DNA of 64,000 bases. Source: Streptomyces tibetensis. Its GTDB lineage: Bacteria; Actinomycetota; Actinomycetes; Streptomycetales; Streptomycetaceae. Under the pieces are notes generated by a model. It saw only the letters and a list, made by a program, of their open reading frames with translations. It did not search any database and had not been told where the DNA came from. Below, in pieces: positions 43,982 through 51,374 of the stretch. The position numbers were made by a program, and so were the translations under genes. The first letter of the stretch is position 1, and each line of letters starts with the position of its first letter. The stretch is from contig NZ_SZVW01000003.1 in the NCBI RefSeq assembly GCF_007655005.1, positions 248,001-312,000 of the forward strand, read 5' to 3'.

Positions 43982-44191
43982 ATGGCCCAGACGGCACCGC
44001 GGACACTGCTCCGCGAGGAGGGACGCAAGGCGTACGCCGCCGCGTTCCGCCCGCGCCGCCAGGGCCGTCGCCACCCGCTGGTGGCGACGCTGATGGCCCT
44101 TCCCCTGGCGGTCCTGCTCCTCCTCGTCTTCGACGGGTGGGAGACAGTGGCCACACAGGCGTCGTCCGTGGGAGAGATGCTGGGGCGCTGA
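43982..44191 (+). CDS. Small single-helix membrane protein, 69 aa
   Basis: The 69-residue protein has a basic N-terminal half (REEGRKAYAAAFRPRRQGRR) and one membrane helix (PLVATLMALPLAVLLLLVF), then a short acidic-neutral tail. AGGAGAGG precedes the ATG by 6 bases. It follows a leader hairpin and is followed by two terminator hairpins, so it forms its own unit. Function is unknown. Confidence 0.75.
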   Translation: MAQTAPRTLLREEGRKAYAAAFRPRRQGRRHPLVATLMALPLAVLLLLVFDGWETVATQASSVGEMLGR

Positions 44192-44204
44192 GCGGCGACC
44201 CCAG

Positions 44205-44225
44205 GCCCGGAAGAGCGGTCCGGGC
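44205..44225 (+). terminator. Hairpin after small membrane-protein gene
   Basis: GCCCGGA-AGAGCGG-TCCGGGC, a 7-bp stem 13 bases after the stop. Confidence 0.5.
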
Positions 44226-44279
44226 GGGGACATCACACCCATGAAACCCCGTGGGGACGGGGGTGCGGCGGACGGCACA

Positions 44280-44313
44280 AATGCCGGCGCAGCTGGGGAG
44301 CTGCGCCGGCATT
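44280..44313 (+). terminator. Strong intrinsic terminator
   Basis: A perfect 15-bp stem (AATGCCGGCGCAGCT and complement) with a GGGG loop is followed by GCTTTTCCCCC. The T-run after the stem makes it one of the most canonical terminators in the window. Confidence 0.88.
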
Positions 44314-44453
44314 GCTTTTCCCCCAGCCGGTTCCACTCACCTCCGCGACCGGCATGCGTGCCGGCCAGGGGCGGCACGGGAAGGCCCAGCGGCATCCCAC
44401 TCCATCGGGCCGCCCCCACCCGGCCCCAGCCGCAGGCCCGACGCCGAGCGCCC

Positions 44454-44573
44454 GATGTTGGCAGTTCCCGACACCGAGCAGCCTCTGCCGAAGGCTCCTG
44501 ACACCGCGCACTCGATGCCGAAAGTGCCTGACACCGCGCACCCGATGCCGGCAGTTCCTGACACCGCGCACCT
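44454..44573. repeat. Four 30-bp tandem repeats before a phosphotransferase gene
   Basis: Units start at 44454, 44484, 44514 and 44544 and share GATGCCG..AGTTCCTGAC and ACCGCGCAC; unit 4 and unit 3 differ at about four bases. A fainter unit may precede them. The array ends 30 bases before the start codon of the phosphotransferase gene. Confidence 0.85.
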
Positions 44574-44603
44574 CACCGCAGGTACCGCACGTACCCTCGG
44601 CCC

Positions 44604-45536
44604 GTGACCCCCGCCCCACTCCTGCGTGCGCTCGCCGCCAGGGCACGAGCCGCCGCCCACGCGCGTTCGTCGGCCTGCCCCTGCGGCGCGGCCACGCTCG
44701 CGGACCGCCCGGACGGCATCGTCGTACGCCACGCGGACACCGTCGCGAAGGCCCACCCACCGGACAGCGACCCGGCCGAACTCGCCGGCCGCCTCACCCT
44801 GGCCACCCGCCTCCCCGGCATCCTCCTGCCCCCACTCGACCCCACTCCGCTCGCCCTGCACGGCCGCCTCGTGACGTTCTGGCCGTACGGCGCCCCTGTG
44901 GATCCCGACGACCCGGACGCCGCCCCTTGGGAGGCCGCCGCCACCCTCCTCGCCCGCCTCCACCGCACTCCGGCCCCGCGGGGCCTGCCCCCCATGCGTG
45001 GCCCTGCCAAGGCCGCCCGAGCCGTGGCCCGGCTCCGCGAGGCCGGCCCGCACCCCGCGGCCGCCTCCGTCCTGCGCGCCTGGGCCACCCTCCCGCCCTG
45101 GGCCCGGGCCGAGGCCCCGATGCCGCACACCAGCACCCTCTGCCACGGCGACCTCCACCTCGGCCAGCTCGTGCGTCGCCCCGCCGACGGCCCCTGGCTG
45201 CTGATAGACGTGGACGACCTCGGCACCGGCGTCCCCGCCTGGGACCTCGCCCGCCCCGCCGCCTGGTACGCCTGCGGCCTGCTCCCGCCCGAGGAATGGA
45301 ACCGGTTCCTCGCCGCGTACCGCGAGGCCGGCGGTCCCGCCGTCCCGGTCGAGGGCGATCCCTGGCCCGCTCTCGACGTCACCGCCCGCGCCCTCACCGC
45401 GCAGACCGCGGCCCGGGCCGTCGCCAAGGCGGTCGCGGCCGGGCGCCCGCTGGACGAGGTGGAGCAGTCGGTCGTGGACGCCTGTGACCGAATGGCTACC
45501 GTCCCGCCACAGTTGGCGCAGGAGCACACGAAGTAG
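44604..45536 (+). CDS. Aminoglycoside-phosphotransferase-like kinase
   Basis: The 310-residue protein has the APH/choline-kinase core: catalytic loop LCHGDLHLGQLV and metal-binding LLIDVDDLGTGVPAWDLARP. The N-lobe is short and lacks a clear glycine loop; VVRHADTVAKAHPP may hold the ATP lysine. The substrate is unknown, and no resistance should be inferred. A TACCCT box (44592-44597) ends 6 bases before the GTG start and no Shine-Dalgarno is seen, so the mRNA may be leaderless. The 30-bp repeat array lies directly upstream. Confidence 0.85.
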   Translation: MTPAPLLRALAARARAAAHARSSACPCGAATLADRPDGIVVRHADTVAKAHPPDSDPAELAGRLTLATRLPGILLPPLDPTPLALHGRLVTFWPYGAPVDPDDPDAAPWEAAATLLARLHRTPAPRGLPPMRGPAKAARAVARLREAGPHPAAASVLRAWATLPPWARAEAPMPHTSTLCHGDLHLGQLVRRPADGPWLLIDVDDLGTGVPAWDLARPAAWYACGLLPPEEWNRFLAAYREAGGPAVPVEGDPWPALDVTARALTAQTAARAVAKAVAAGRPLDEVEQSVVDACDRMATVPPQLAQEHTK

Positions 45537-45615
45537 GGTGCAACCGACTGCAGCGGGACAGAGTCTGTCCTGGCGAGATGTGAAGCAGGACCGACCGGCG
45601 AGGAGTTGAACGACC

Positions 45616-45906
45616 ATGCAGTGTCCGAAGTGCCGTGCGCCGATGCACACGTACAACCGCAACGGTGTCCAGATCGAGCAGTGCAGCGGCTGCCGCGGGA
45701 TCTTTCTCGACTACGGCGAGCTGGAGTCGCTGACGCGGCTGGAGGCCCAGTGGTCCCAGCCCGCCCCGCCGCCTCCGGCCGCCCCGCAGGCCTACCCCGC
45801 CCCGCCGGCTCCCGCCTGGGGCGCCCCGCACGGCGGCCACGGCCATCACGGTCATCACGGCCACCACCGCAGCAAGAGCTTCGGTCACATGCTGTTCTCG
45901 TCCTGA
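45616..45906 (+). CDS. TFIIB-type zinc-ribbon protein
   Basis: The 96-residue protein begins MQCPKCRAPMHTYNRNG and continues VQIEQCSGCRGIFLDYGE, so C-x2-C and C-x2-C pairs form a zinc ribbon. A Pro/Ala linker follows, then a His/Gly run (GGHGHHGHHGHH) that could bind metal, and a short hydrophobic end. GAGGAG precedes the ATG by about 12 bases. The family is common in actinobacteria with no firm role. A strong terminator follows. Confidence 0.85.
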   Translation: MQCPKCRAPMHTYNRNGVQIEQCSGCRGIFLDYGELESLTRLEAQWSQPAPPPPAAPQAYPAPPAPAWGAPHGGHGHHGHHGHHRSKSFGHMLFSS

Positions 45907-45937
45907 CACACGTCCAAGGACGGCGTCGCGAGACGCA

Positions 45938-45971
45938 AGGAGCCCCCGGCCGCGAACGGCCGGGGGCTCCT
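45938..45971 (+). terminator. Strong hairpin between zinc-ribbon gene and tRNA array
   Basis: AGGAGCCCCCGGCCG, loop CGAA, and CGGCCGGGGGCTCCT form a perfect 15-bp stem. It lies between convergent transcription units and can serve both. Confidence 0.85.
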
Positions 45972-45979
45972 GTGTGATG

Positions 45980-46051
45980 TGGACGATACTGGGATTGAAC
46001 CAGTGACCTCTTCCGTGTCAGGGAAGCGCTCTCCCGCTGAGCTAATCGTCC
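45980..46051 (-). tRNA. tRNA-Val(GAC), intact copy
   Basis: Acceptor arms GGACGAT and ATCGTCC pair fully; the anticodon loop is CTGACAC between CTTCC and GGAAG; the T loop is TTCAATC. CCA is not encoded. It is the last copy of the minus-strand array. Confidence 0.93.
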
Positions 46052-46094
46052 TCGGGGCCATGCGCACGGACTGTGTCCGTACGCGGGCACTGCG

Positions 46095-46166
46095 TGCGCG
46101 ATACTGGGATTGAACCAGTGACCTCTTGCTGCGCTAATCGCGCCTCTCCCGCTGAGCTAATCGTCC
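46095..46166 (-). pseudogene. Broken tRNA-Val copy without anticodon arm
   Basis: The 72-nt copy has the 5' arm GGACGAT but the 3' arm ATCGCGC (two mismatches). The 16 bases of the anticodon arm are replaced by GCGCGATTAGCGCAGC, which is the 5' end of the copy at 46305-46376. Thus no anticodon loop exists. It is either a recombination relic or a sequence error. Confidence 0.85.
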
Positions 46167-46209
46167 TCGGGGCCATGCGCACGGACTGTGTCCGTACGCG
46201 GGCACTGCG

Positions 46210-46281
46210 TGCGCGATACTGGGATTGAACCAGTGACCTCTTCCGTGTCAGGGAAGCGCTCTCCCGCTGAGCTAATCGCGC
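46210..46281 (-). tRNA. tRNA-Val(GAC), intact copy, GCGCGAT type
   Basis: Acceptor arms GCGCGAT and ATCGCGC pair fully, with the same body and GAC anticodon as the first copy. It represents the second ancestral acceptor type of the array. Confidence 0.93.
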
Positions 46282-46304
46282 GGGTGGGATCGTGAGAGAT
46301 CCAG

Positions 46305-46376
46305 TGGACGATACTGGGATTGAACCAGTGACCTCTTCCGTGTCAGGGAAGCGCTCTCCCGCTGCGCTAATCGCGC
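46305..46376 (-). tRNA. Chimeric tRNA-Val(GAC) copy, mispaired acceptor
   Basis: The 5' arm GCGCGAT faces 3' arm ATCGTCC, giving one C-C mismatch and one G-U pair. The D stem has a T12 to G change (GCGC against GAGC). The anticodon arm is normal. Function is doubtful. Confidence 0.7.
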
Positions 46377-46399
46377 GGGTGGGCTCGTGATAGATCCAG

Positions 46400-46471
46400 T
46401 GGACGATACTGGGATTGAACCAGTGCCCTCTTCCGTGTCAGGGAGGCGCTCTCCCGCTGAGATAATCGTCC
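46400..46471 (-). tRNA. tRNA-Val(GAC) copy with stem mismatches
   Basis: The acceptor pairs fully (GGACGAT/ATCGTCC), but G10 is T (D-stem mismatch), T28 is C (anticodon-stem mismatch C-A), and the variable loop reads AGGGC. The GAC anticodon is intact. It may be decaying. Confidence 0.7.
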
Positions 46472-46514
46472 TCGGGGCCATGCGCACGGACTGGGTCCGT
46501 ACGCGGGCGCTGCG

Positions 46515-46586
46515 TGCGCGATACTGGGATTGAACCAGTGACCTCTTCCGTGTCAGGGAAGCGCTCTCCCGCTGAGCTAATCGTCC
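46515..46586 (-). tRNA. Chimeric tRNA-Val(GAC) copy, mispaired acceptor
   Basis: The 5' arm GGACGAT faces ATCGCGC, giving two adjacent mismatches (G2-G71, A3-C70). The D, anticodon and T arms are normal. It is the Val copy next to tRNA-Cys. Confidence 0.7.
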
Positions 46587-46587
46587 T

Positions 46588-46661
46588 TGGAGGTGGAGAC
46601 GGGATTTGAACCCGTGTAGACGGCTTTGCAGGCCGTTGCCTCGCCTCTCGGCCACTCCACC
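46588..46661 (-). tRNA. tRNA-Cys(GCA)
   Basis: GGTGGAG/CTCCACC acceptor, anticodon loop CTGCAAA, T loop TTCAAAT, discriminator T and an encoded CCA. It is the only tRNA of the array with encoded CCA. Confidence 0.93.
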
Positions 46662-46698
46662 AGGAGTGTAGGGGACCGGGAGTCCCCCTCTTCCTTCG

Positions 46699-46771
46699 AG
46701 CGGACGACGAGGTTCGAACTCGCGACCTCAACCTTGGCAAGGTTGCGCTCTACCAACTGAGCTACGTCCGC
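46699..46771 (-). tRNA. tRNA-Gly(GCC)
   Basis: GCGGACG/CGTCCGC acceptor, anticodon loop TTGCCAA between CAACC and GGTTG, T loop TTCGAAC. It is the first gene of the minus-strand Gly-Cys-Val array. Confidence 0.94.
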
Positions 46772-46949
46772 CTGTCGTTTCGGTCCGCTCTCGCGGCCCG
46801 GCGACGTGTTGAACTCTAGCGGATTCCCGGGCCAGTACAAAAACGCGTTTGTGCAGCGTGCTGCGCTTCCCCTGCTCAAGGACGTCACAGGGGCGCCCGA
46901 CGGGACATCCCCCGGCCACCCGCGAGACACCCGCCATAGACTCGACTGC

Positions 46950-48005
46950 GTGCTCGACCTCCCTCCTCTCGCCCGCTTCGGCGACCGTGTCGCCACCGGG
47001 CTCCTCGACGTCACCGACGACCCCGAAGCCCTGGAGTCCAGCGGTTTCTGGGCCGTCTGCGCCGACTTCGAGGGCCGGCTGACCTGCGCACGCTTCGCGC
47101 AGATCCGGACCGCGGACGTGCCCGCCCCGGTGCCGGGCGCATGGCACGGACCGGCGGCCGGTGACTGGACGTCCTCGCTCGACCGCGCTGCGTACACGGC
47201 CGCCGTGCGGCGGATCCGCGACCACATCGCGGCCGGCGAGGTCTACCAGGCGAACCTGTGCCGGGTGCTGTCGGCGCCCGTCCCGCCCGGCGCCGACGTG
47301 GACGCCCTCACGGCACTGCTCGCCCGCGGCAACCCGGCACCGTATGCGGGAACGATTCGCCTGCCCGGGCACGGCGTGGAGATCGCCACCGCCTCCCCCG
47401 AACTGTTCCTGCGCCGCGACGGCCGGACCGTCGAGTCCGGGCCGATCAAGGGCACCGGCAGGACGGAGGCGGACCTGCTGGAGAAGGACTACGCCGAGAA
47501 CGTGATGATCGTGGACCTCGTCCGCAACGACATCGGGCGGGTGTGCGCCACGGGCAGTGTGACGGTGCCCGACCTGTGCGCCGTCGAGAAGCACCCGGGG
47601 CTGGTCCACCTCGTCTCGACGGTCCGAGGCGAGCTGGGCCACGGGGCGGGCTGGGCCGAGCTGATCGGCGCCGCCTTCCCTCCCGGCTCGGTCACCGGCG
47701 CGCCCAAGTCCAGCGCGCTGCGGATCATCGACGCCCTGGAGACGGGGCCCAGGGGGCCGTACTGCGGCGGGATCGGGTGGGTCGACGCCGACCGGGGGGT
47801 CGGAGAGCTGGCCGTCGGCATCCGTACGTTCTGGATCGACCGGGCCGAGGGCGTGCTGCGCTTCGGCACCGGTGCCGGCATCACCTGGGGCTCCGACCCC
47901 GAGGGGGAGTGGCGGGAGACCGAGCTGAAAGCGTCCCGGCTGCTCGCGATAGCGTCGGGAGAGTATGAGGTGAGTGGAGAGGACCTGCGGGAGGACCTGA
48001 CGTGA
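46950..48005 (+). CDS. pabB: Aminodeoxychorismate synthase component I
   Basis: PabB turns chorismate into aminodeoxychorismate for folate. The 351-residue protein has the chorismate-binding features YQANLCRVL, SPELFLRR, PIKGTGRTE, ENVMIVDLVRNDIGRVC, PPGSVTGAPK and GGIGW. No glutaminase domain is attached, so it needs a partner amidotransferase or ammonia. The next gene, overlapping by GTGA, is a PabC-type lyase, which favours the folate role over anthranilate synthesis. A TAGACT box (46937-46942) ends 7 bases before the GTG, which predicts a leaderless mRNA. Confidence 0.9.
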   Translation: MLDLPPLARFGDRVATGLLDVTDDPEALESSGFWAVCADFEGRLTCARFAQIRTADVPAPVPGAWHGPAAGDWTSSLDRAAYTAAVRRIRDHIAAGEVYQANLCRVLSAPVPPGADVDALTALLARGNPAPYAGTIRLPGHGVEIATASPELFLRRDGRTVESGPIKGTGRTEADLLEKDYAENVMIVDLVRNDIGRVCATGSVTVPDLCAVEKHPGLVHLVSTVRGELGHGAGWAELIGAAFPPGSVTGAPKSSALRIIDALETGPRGPYCGGIGWVDADRGVGELAVGIRTFWIDRAEGVLRFGTGAGITWGSDPEGEWRETELKASRLLAIASGEYEVSGEDLREDLT

Positions 48006-48823
48006 AGATCTGGCTCGACGGCGCACTGCAGGACATCGAGTCCGCCCGCGTCTCCGTCTTGGACCACGGCCTGACCGTGGGCGACGGCATCTTCGAGACG
48101 GTGAAGGCCGTACACGGCCGGCCGTTCGCCCTCACCCGGCACCTCGACCGGCTGACCCGGTCCGCCCGCGGCCTGGGACTGCCGGACCCGGACCACGACG
48201 AGGTGCGCCGAGCCTGCGCCGCGGTCCTCGACGCCAACCCCGTGCCGCTCGGCCGTCTGCGCATCACCTACACCGGCGGCCACGGCCCCCTCGGCTCCGA
48301 CCGCGGCGATCACGGCCCGACCCTCGTCGTCGCCCTCGGCGGGACGACCCGCCGCCCCGACTCCACCGCCGTGATCACCGTGCCCTGGACCCGCAACGAG
48401 CGCGGCGCCCTCACCGGCCTGAAGACCACCTCGTACGCCGAGAACGTCGTCGCTCTGGCCCGGGCCCGCGAACAGGGCGCCTCCGAGGCCCTGTTCGCCA
48501 ACACGGTGGGACAGCTGTGCGAGGGCACCGGGTCGAACGTCTTCGTCGTCCTCGACGGCGAGATCCACACTCCGCCGCTCGCCTCGGGCTGCCTCGCGGG
48601 CATCACCCGCGCGCTGGCGGCCGAATGGACCGGCGCGAAGGAGACCGACCTGCCGCTGGACGCCCTGGAGCGGGCCGAGGAGATCTTCCTGACGTCCACC
48701 CTGCGGGACGTGCAGGCCGTGCACCGCGTCGACGGCCGTGAGCTGCCCGGCGCGCCCGGCCCGGTGACCGCCAAGGCCATGCGGATCTTCGAGGAGCGGG
48801 CCGGGAACGACCTCGACCCCTGA
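48002..48823 (+). CDS. pabC: Aminotransferase class IV, aminodeoxychorismate lyase
   Basis: PabC splits aminodeoxychorismate into p-aminobenzoate and pyruvate using PLP. The 273-residue protein has the class IV fold: SVLDHGLTVGDGIFETV, the PLP lysine in LTGLKTTSYAENV, EALFANTVGQLCEGTGSNV, and LTSTLRDVQAVHRV. The start overlaps pabB, so the two enzymes are made together. D-amino acid or branched-chain aminotransferase activity is the main alternative, but the neighbour argues against it. Confidence 0.88.
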   Translation: MKIWLDGALQDIESARVSVLDHGLTVGDGIFETVKAVHGRPFALTRHLDRLTRSARGLGLPDPDHDEVRRACAAVLDANPVPLGRLRITYTGGHGPLGSDRGDHGPTLVVALGGTTRRPDSTAVITVPWTRNERGALTGLKTTSYAENVVALARAREQGASEALFANTVGQLCEGTGSNVFVVLDGEIHTPPLASGCLAGITRALAAEWTGAKETDLPLDALERAEEIFLTSTLRDVQAVHRVDGRELPGAPGPVTAKAMRIFEERAGNDLDP

Positions 48824-48877
48824 CAGCCCCCGGAAATTCGGCTGAACAGGGCCGTGGTTGCGGGTAGAACACCCCTG

Positions 48878-49702
48878 ATGACCACGACCCTGCGGCCGAC
48901 CGAGCCGCTTCAGCAGAACGCCGACGGGACGCGCTCACGCCGCTACCAGGTATGCGTGAACAGCCGTCCCGTGGGGGCGATACACCTCGGCACGCATCCC
49001 GTGTTCGGCGGGGCGGTGGCCCGGATCATGAAGCTGCACATCGACGAACCGGACCGCAGGCGGGGCCGCGGCACGGTCGCCGCGCTCGCCGCGGAGGAGG
49101 TGGCGCGCGGCTGGGGGTGCCGCCGCATCGAGGCGGTGGTCCCCGCCACGTCCGAGGCGGGCCTGAGGCTCGCCACGGCGCTCGGCTACGTCGTCCGCAA
49201 CCGCGGCATGGAGAAGCAGCTCGGCGACACCCCGCCGGAGCTGCCCGAAGGCACCCGCGCCCGGCCCATGACCGAGGCGGAGTTCGGCCCTTGGCTGGAG
49301 AAGGGCAAGGAGGACTACGCGCGCAGCTGGATCGAGCGGGGCGTCCCGGAGGCCGAGGCCAGGGCCAAGTCGGAGCGCGACCACGCCACCCTGCTGCCCG
49401 ACGGCCTCGCCACCCCCGGCATGCTGATCAGCGTCGTCGAGCACCTGGGGACACCGGTGGGCACGCTGTGGCTGGCGGTGCGCGCGGACAACGCGTTCGT
49501 CTTCGACGTGGAGACCGACGCCGCCCACCGCGGAAAGGGCCACGGCCGCACCCTGATGCTGCTGGCCGAGGCCCAGACGATCGCGGAGGGCAGGCGTGCC
49601 CTCGGTCTCAACGTCTTCTCCGGCAACACCCCGGCCGAGCGGCTCTACGCCTCGCTCGGCTACGAGACCGAGCAGTACGCCATGTACAAACCGCTGCTCT
49701 AG
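48878..49702 (+). CDS. Two-domain GNAT acetyltransferase
   Basis: The 274-residue protein contains two GNAT units. The first (about 20-115) has LHIDEPDRRRGRGTVAALAA and ends LATALGYVVRNRGMEKQL; the second (about 130-274) has VETDAAHRGKGHGRTLMLLA and ends RLYASLGYETEQYAMYKPL. Such double GNATs include mycothiol synthase-like and antibiotic-modifying enzymes; this one is not identified. A TAGAAC box (48865-48870) with CTGAAC 17 bases before it lies 7 bases from the ATG, so the mRNA may be leaderless. Confidence 0.87.
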   Translation: MTTTLRPTEPLQQNADGTRSRRYQVCVNSRPVGAIHLGTHPVFGGAVARIMKLHIDEPDRRRGRGTVAALAAEEVARGWGCRRIEAVVPATSEAGLRLATALGYVVRNRGMEKQLGDTPPELPEGTRARPMTEAEFGPWLEKGKEDYARSWIERGVPEAEARAKSERDHATLLPDGLATPGMLISVVEHLGTPVGTLWLAVRADNAFVFDVETDAAHRGKGHGRTLMLLAEAQTIAEGRRALGLNVFSGNTPAERLYASLGYETEQYAMYKPLL

Positions 49703-49733
49703 CGGCCCGGGAGCCGGGAGCGGGGCGAGGGAG

Positions 49734-50258
49734 TCAGTGTTCCTGCCCGGCCAGCAGCCGGTCCGCGATCTCCTCGATCCGCTCGCGCAGCCCCTCCTGG
49801 CTCTTGCCGCCGTCGAGCCGCTCACCGCCGATGACGTACGTCGGGGTGCCGGTCACGCCGATCGCCTTGCCCTCGGCCTGGTCGGCGTCCACGATCAGGA
49901 TGTGCCGGCCGTCGACCAGCGCGGTGTCGAACTCCTCGGCGTCCAGGTCCAGTTCGCGGGCCACCTCGACCAGGAAGGGTTCGCCCTCACGGGCCAGCTC
50001 CTCGACCCGCCCCAGCAGGGCCTCCGTGTACGGCCATCCCCGGCCCTGCTCCCACGCCTCCTCCGCTGCCTGGGCGGCGGCGAAGGCGTGCTTGTTCTTC
50101 TCCAGCGGGAAGTGCCGCAGCCGCAGTTCCAGACGCTCGCCATAGCGGGCGCGCAGGGCACGGAGATCGTCCAGCGCGGTACGGCAGTCCGGGCACTGGA
50201 GGTCGCACCAGACCTCGAGGACGGGGGTGGCGGAACGGTCGGAGGAGGAGTCGCTCAT
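49734..50258 (-). CDS. DsbA/FrnE-like thioredoxin-fold protein
   Basis: The 174-residue protein has a thioredoxin-fold active site in VWCDLQCPDCRTALDDL, then an inserted helical domain and VTGTPTYVIGGERLDGG, the cis-proline loop. No signal peptide is seen, so it acts in the cytoplasm like FrnE. The CPDC pair can undergo dithiol-disulfide exchange. The ATG at 50258 starts a few residues before the core. It converges on the double-GNAT gene. Confidence 0.88.
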   Translation of the reverse strand: MSDSSSDRSATPVLEVWCDLQCPDCRTALDDLRALRARYGERLELRLRHFPLEKNKHAFAAAQAAEEAWEQGRGWPYTEALLGRVEELAREGEPFLVEVARELDLDAEEFDTALVDGRHILIVDADQAEGKAIGVTGTPTYVIGGERLDGGKSQEGLRERIEEIADRLLAGQEH

Positions 50259-50435
50259 ACCGACAGTCTTCCAGCAGGTGCGACCGGGAGCGCAGCCCGC
50301 ATCGGCACCTGCGGAGGAGGAGACCCGGAGATGTCCCTGATGTCGGGCCCGGAGCATGGCCCGCCGGGGTGCGGCGGGTGCAGGATGGAAGGGACGAAGC
50401 GTTCCGACCCGACCGTGCCACGCCTGGAGGACCGG

Positions 50436-50885
50436 ATGATTGCCGAGACCGTCTGCTCCGCCGTGTCCGCGGCAGGCCTGGGCATCGCGGTCGTGACGGC
50501 GTACCGCAAGCGTTACCTCACCGCGGTCCGTGTCGCGGCCTACTCCCTCGTCCCGATCGGCCTGGTGATGACGGGGGTCGTCGAGTGGCTGGCCGACACC
50601 GCGTTCAGCCCGACGGCCTGGGCCGGGTTCGGGGTGCTCGGCGTCGCGTGGGTGCTCTTCATGACCACACGAGCCGTGGAGCGCCGCCGCGGCGGCACCC
50701 GCAAGGAGCGCAGGGCCGCGGCCCGGGCGGCCGAGCGGCCCGACGCGGTGGCACCCGCCTCGGCACCGTCACTGGGGCAGAGCTCCCGCCCCGCGTCCCG
50801 CCCCGCGTCCCGGCCCGCGTCGGCGTCCCGCGGCGAGGACGACTTCAGCGACATCGAGGCCATCCTCAAGAAGCACGGCATATGA
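50436..50885 (+). CDS. Membrane protein with charged cytosolic tail
   Basis: The 149-residue protein has three hydrophobic segments in its first 85 residues (TVCSAVSAAGLGIAVVTA, AAYSLVPIGLVMTGVVEWL, AGFGVLGVAWVLFMTTR), then a basic and Ala/Arg-rich stretch, an SRPA-type repeat and the ending DDFSDIEAILKKHGI. That acidic end looks conserved and may bind a partner. TGGAGG precedes the ATG by 5 bases. No family function is recognised. Confidence 0.8.
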   Translation: MIAETVCSAVSAAGLGIAVVTAYRKRYLTAVRVAAYSLVPIGLVMTGVVEWLADTAFSPTAWAGFGVLGVAWVLFMTTRAVERRRGGTRKERRAAARAAERPDAVAPASAPSLGQSSRPASRPASRPASASRGEDDFSDIEAILKKHGI

Positions 50886-51042
50886 CGGCCGCCCCCGCCC
50901 GCCGCTGAATCGTCACAGTGAGTCCGCCGACGCGCGGAAGTGATCACAACCCGAACGGGACCTCGCGGAATCGGCGCACTCCCGCACGGAACGAGTGCGT
51001 TGATCGCGTTCGGCGGGGCGACTGCGTCATCATCGCCGCGAG

Positions 51043-51261
51043 ATGCTGGACACGACGAAACAGAGCGACCCCGCACCGCCGCAGGACGAGCCATGTCCGC
51101 CGCGGGACGAGCCCTTTCTCCCGCAGGACGAGCCACGTCCCCGGCAGGACGAGCCGCGCGGTTGCCTCTTCGCCCTCTCCCAGCCACCGCTGATGATCTT
51201 CCTTGCGGTGATCGGGAGCCTGCTGCTCATGGCCTCGTTGCACGATCTGCTGTTGCTGTGA
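51043..51261 (+). CDS. Small membrane protein with repeated DEP motifs
   Basis: The 72-residue protein starts with a polar part holding four D-E-P units (PPQDEPCPPRDEPFLPQDEP, then RPRQDEPRG) and ends in one hydrophobic helix (PLMIFLAVIGSLLLMASL). High third-position GC supports it as coding, though no clear ribosome site is seen and the opposite strand is also open. A tail-anchored membrane protein is likely. Function is unknown. Confidence 0.55.
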   Translation: MLDTTKQSDPAPPQDEPCPPRDEPFLPQDEPRPRQDEPRGCLFALSQPPLMIFLAVIGSLLLMASLHDLLLL

Positions 51262-51293
51262 GCCTGACCCGCGGTGCCCGGCGTCACCCGCCG

Positions 51294-51343
51294 GGGCCGC
51301 GTCGGCATCGACGGCCTGCGCAGGGGCCGCGTCGGCATCGACC
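51294..51343. repeat. Two 20-bp direct repeats
   Basis: GGGGCCGCGTCGGCATCGAC occurs twice, 30 bases apart, between the small membrane-protein gene and the convergent CGNR gene. Confidence 0.75.
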
Positions 51344-51374
51344 ACGTCCGCGGTCTCCGGCCCGGCGACGGCTG

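Larger units (their letters stand above)
44192..44603. other. 412-base spacer with two terminators and tandem repeats
   Basis: No gene is supported here. It holds two hairpins (44205 and 44280) and a block of four 30-bp repeats (44454-44573), all listed, and about 140 bases of plain GC-rich sequence. Confidence 0.6.

Noticed and set aside
44454..44573. CRISPR array
   Set aside because: The 30-bp repeats abut one another without unique spacers, and no cas genes are present.
44604..45536. Antibiotic-resistance phosphotransferase
   Set aside because: Only the general APH/choline-kinase core is visible; the family includes many metabolic kinases, so resistance is not supported.
45980..46771. 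Integration site of a mobile element in the tRNA array
   Set aside because: No integrase, excisionase or displaced 3' tRNA fragment outside the array was found; the duplications are explained by array recombination or assembly error.
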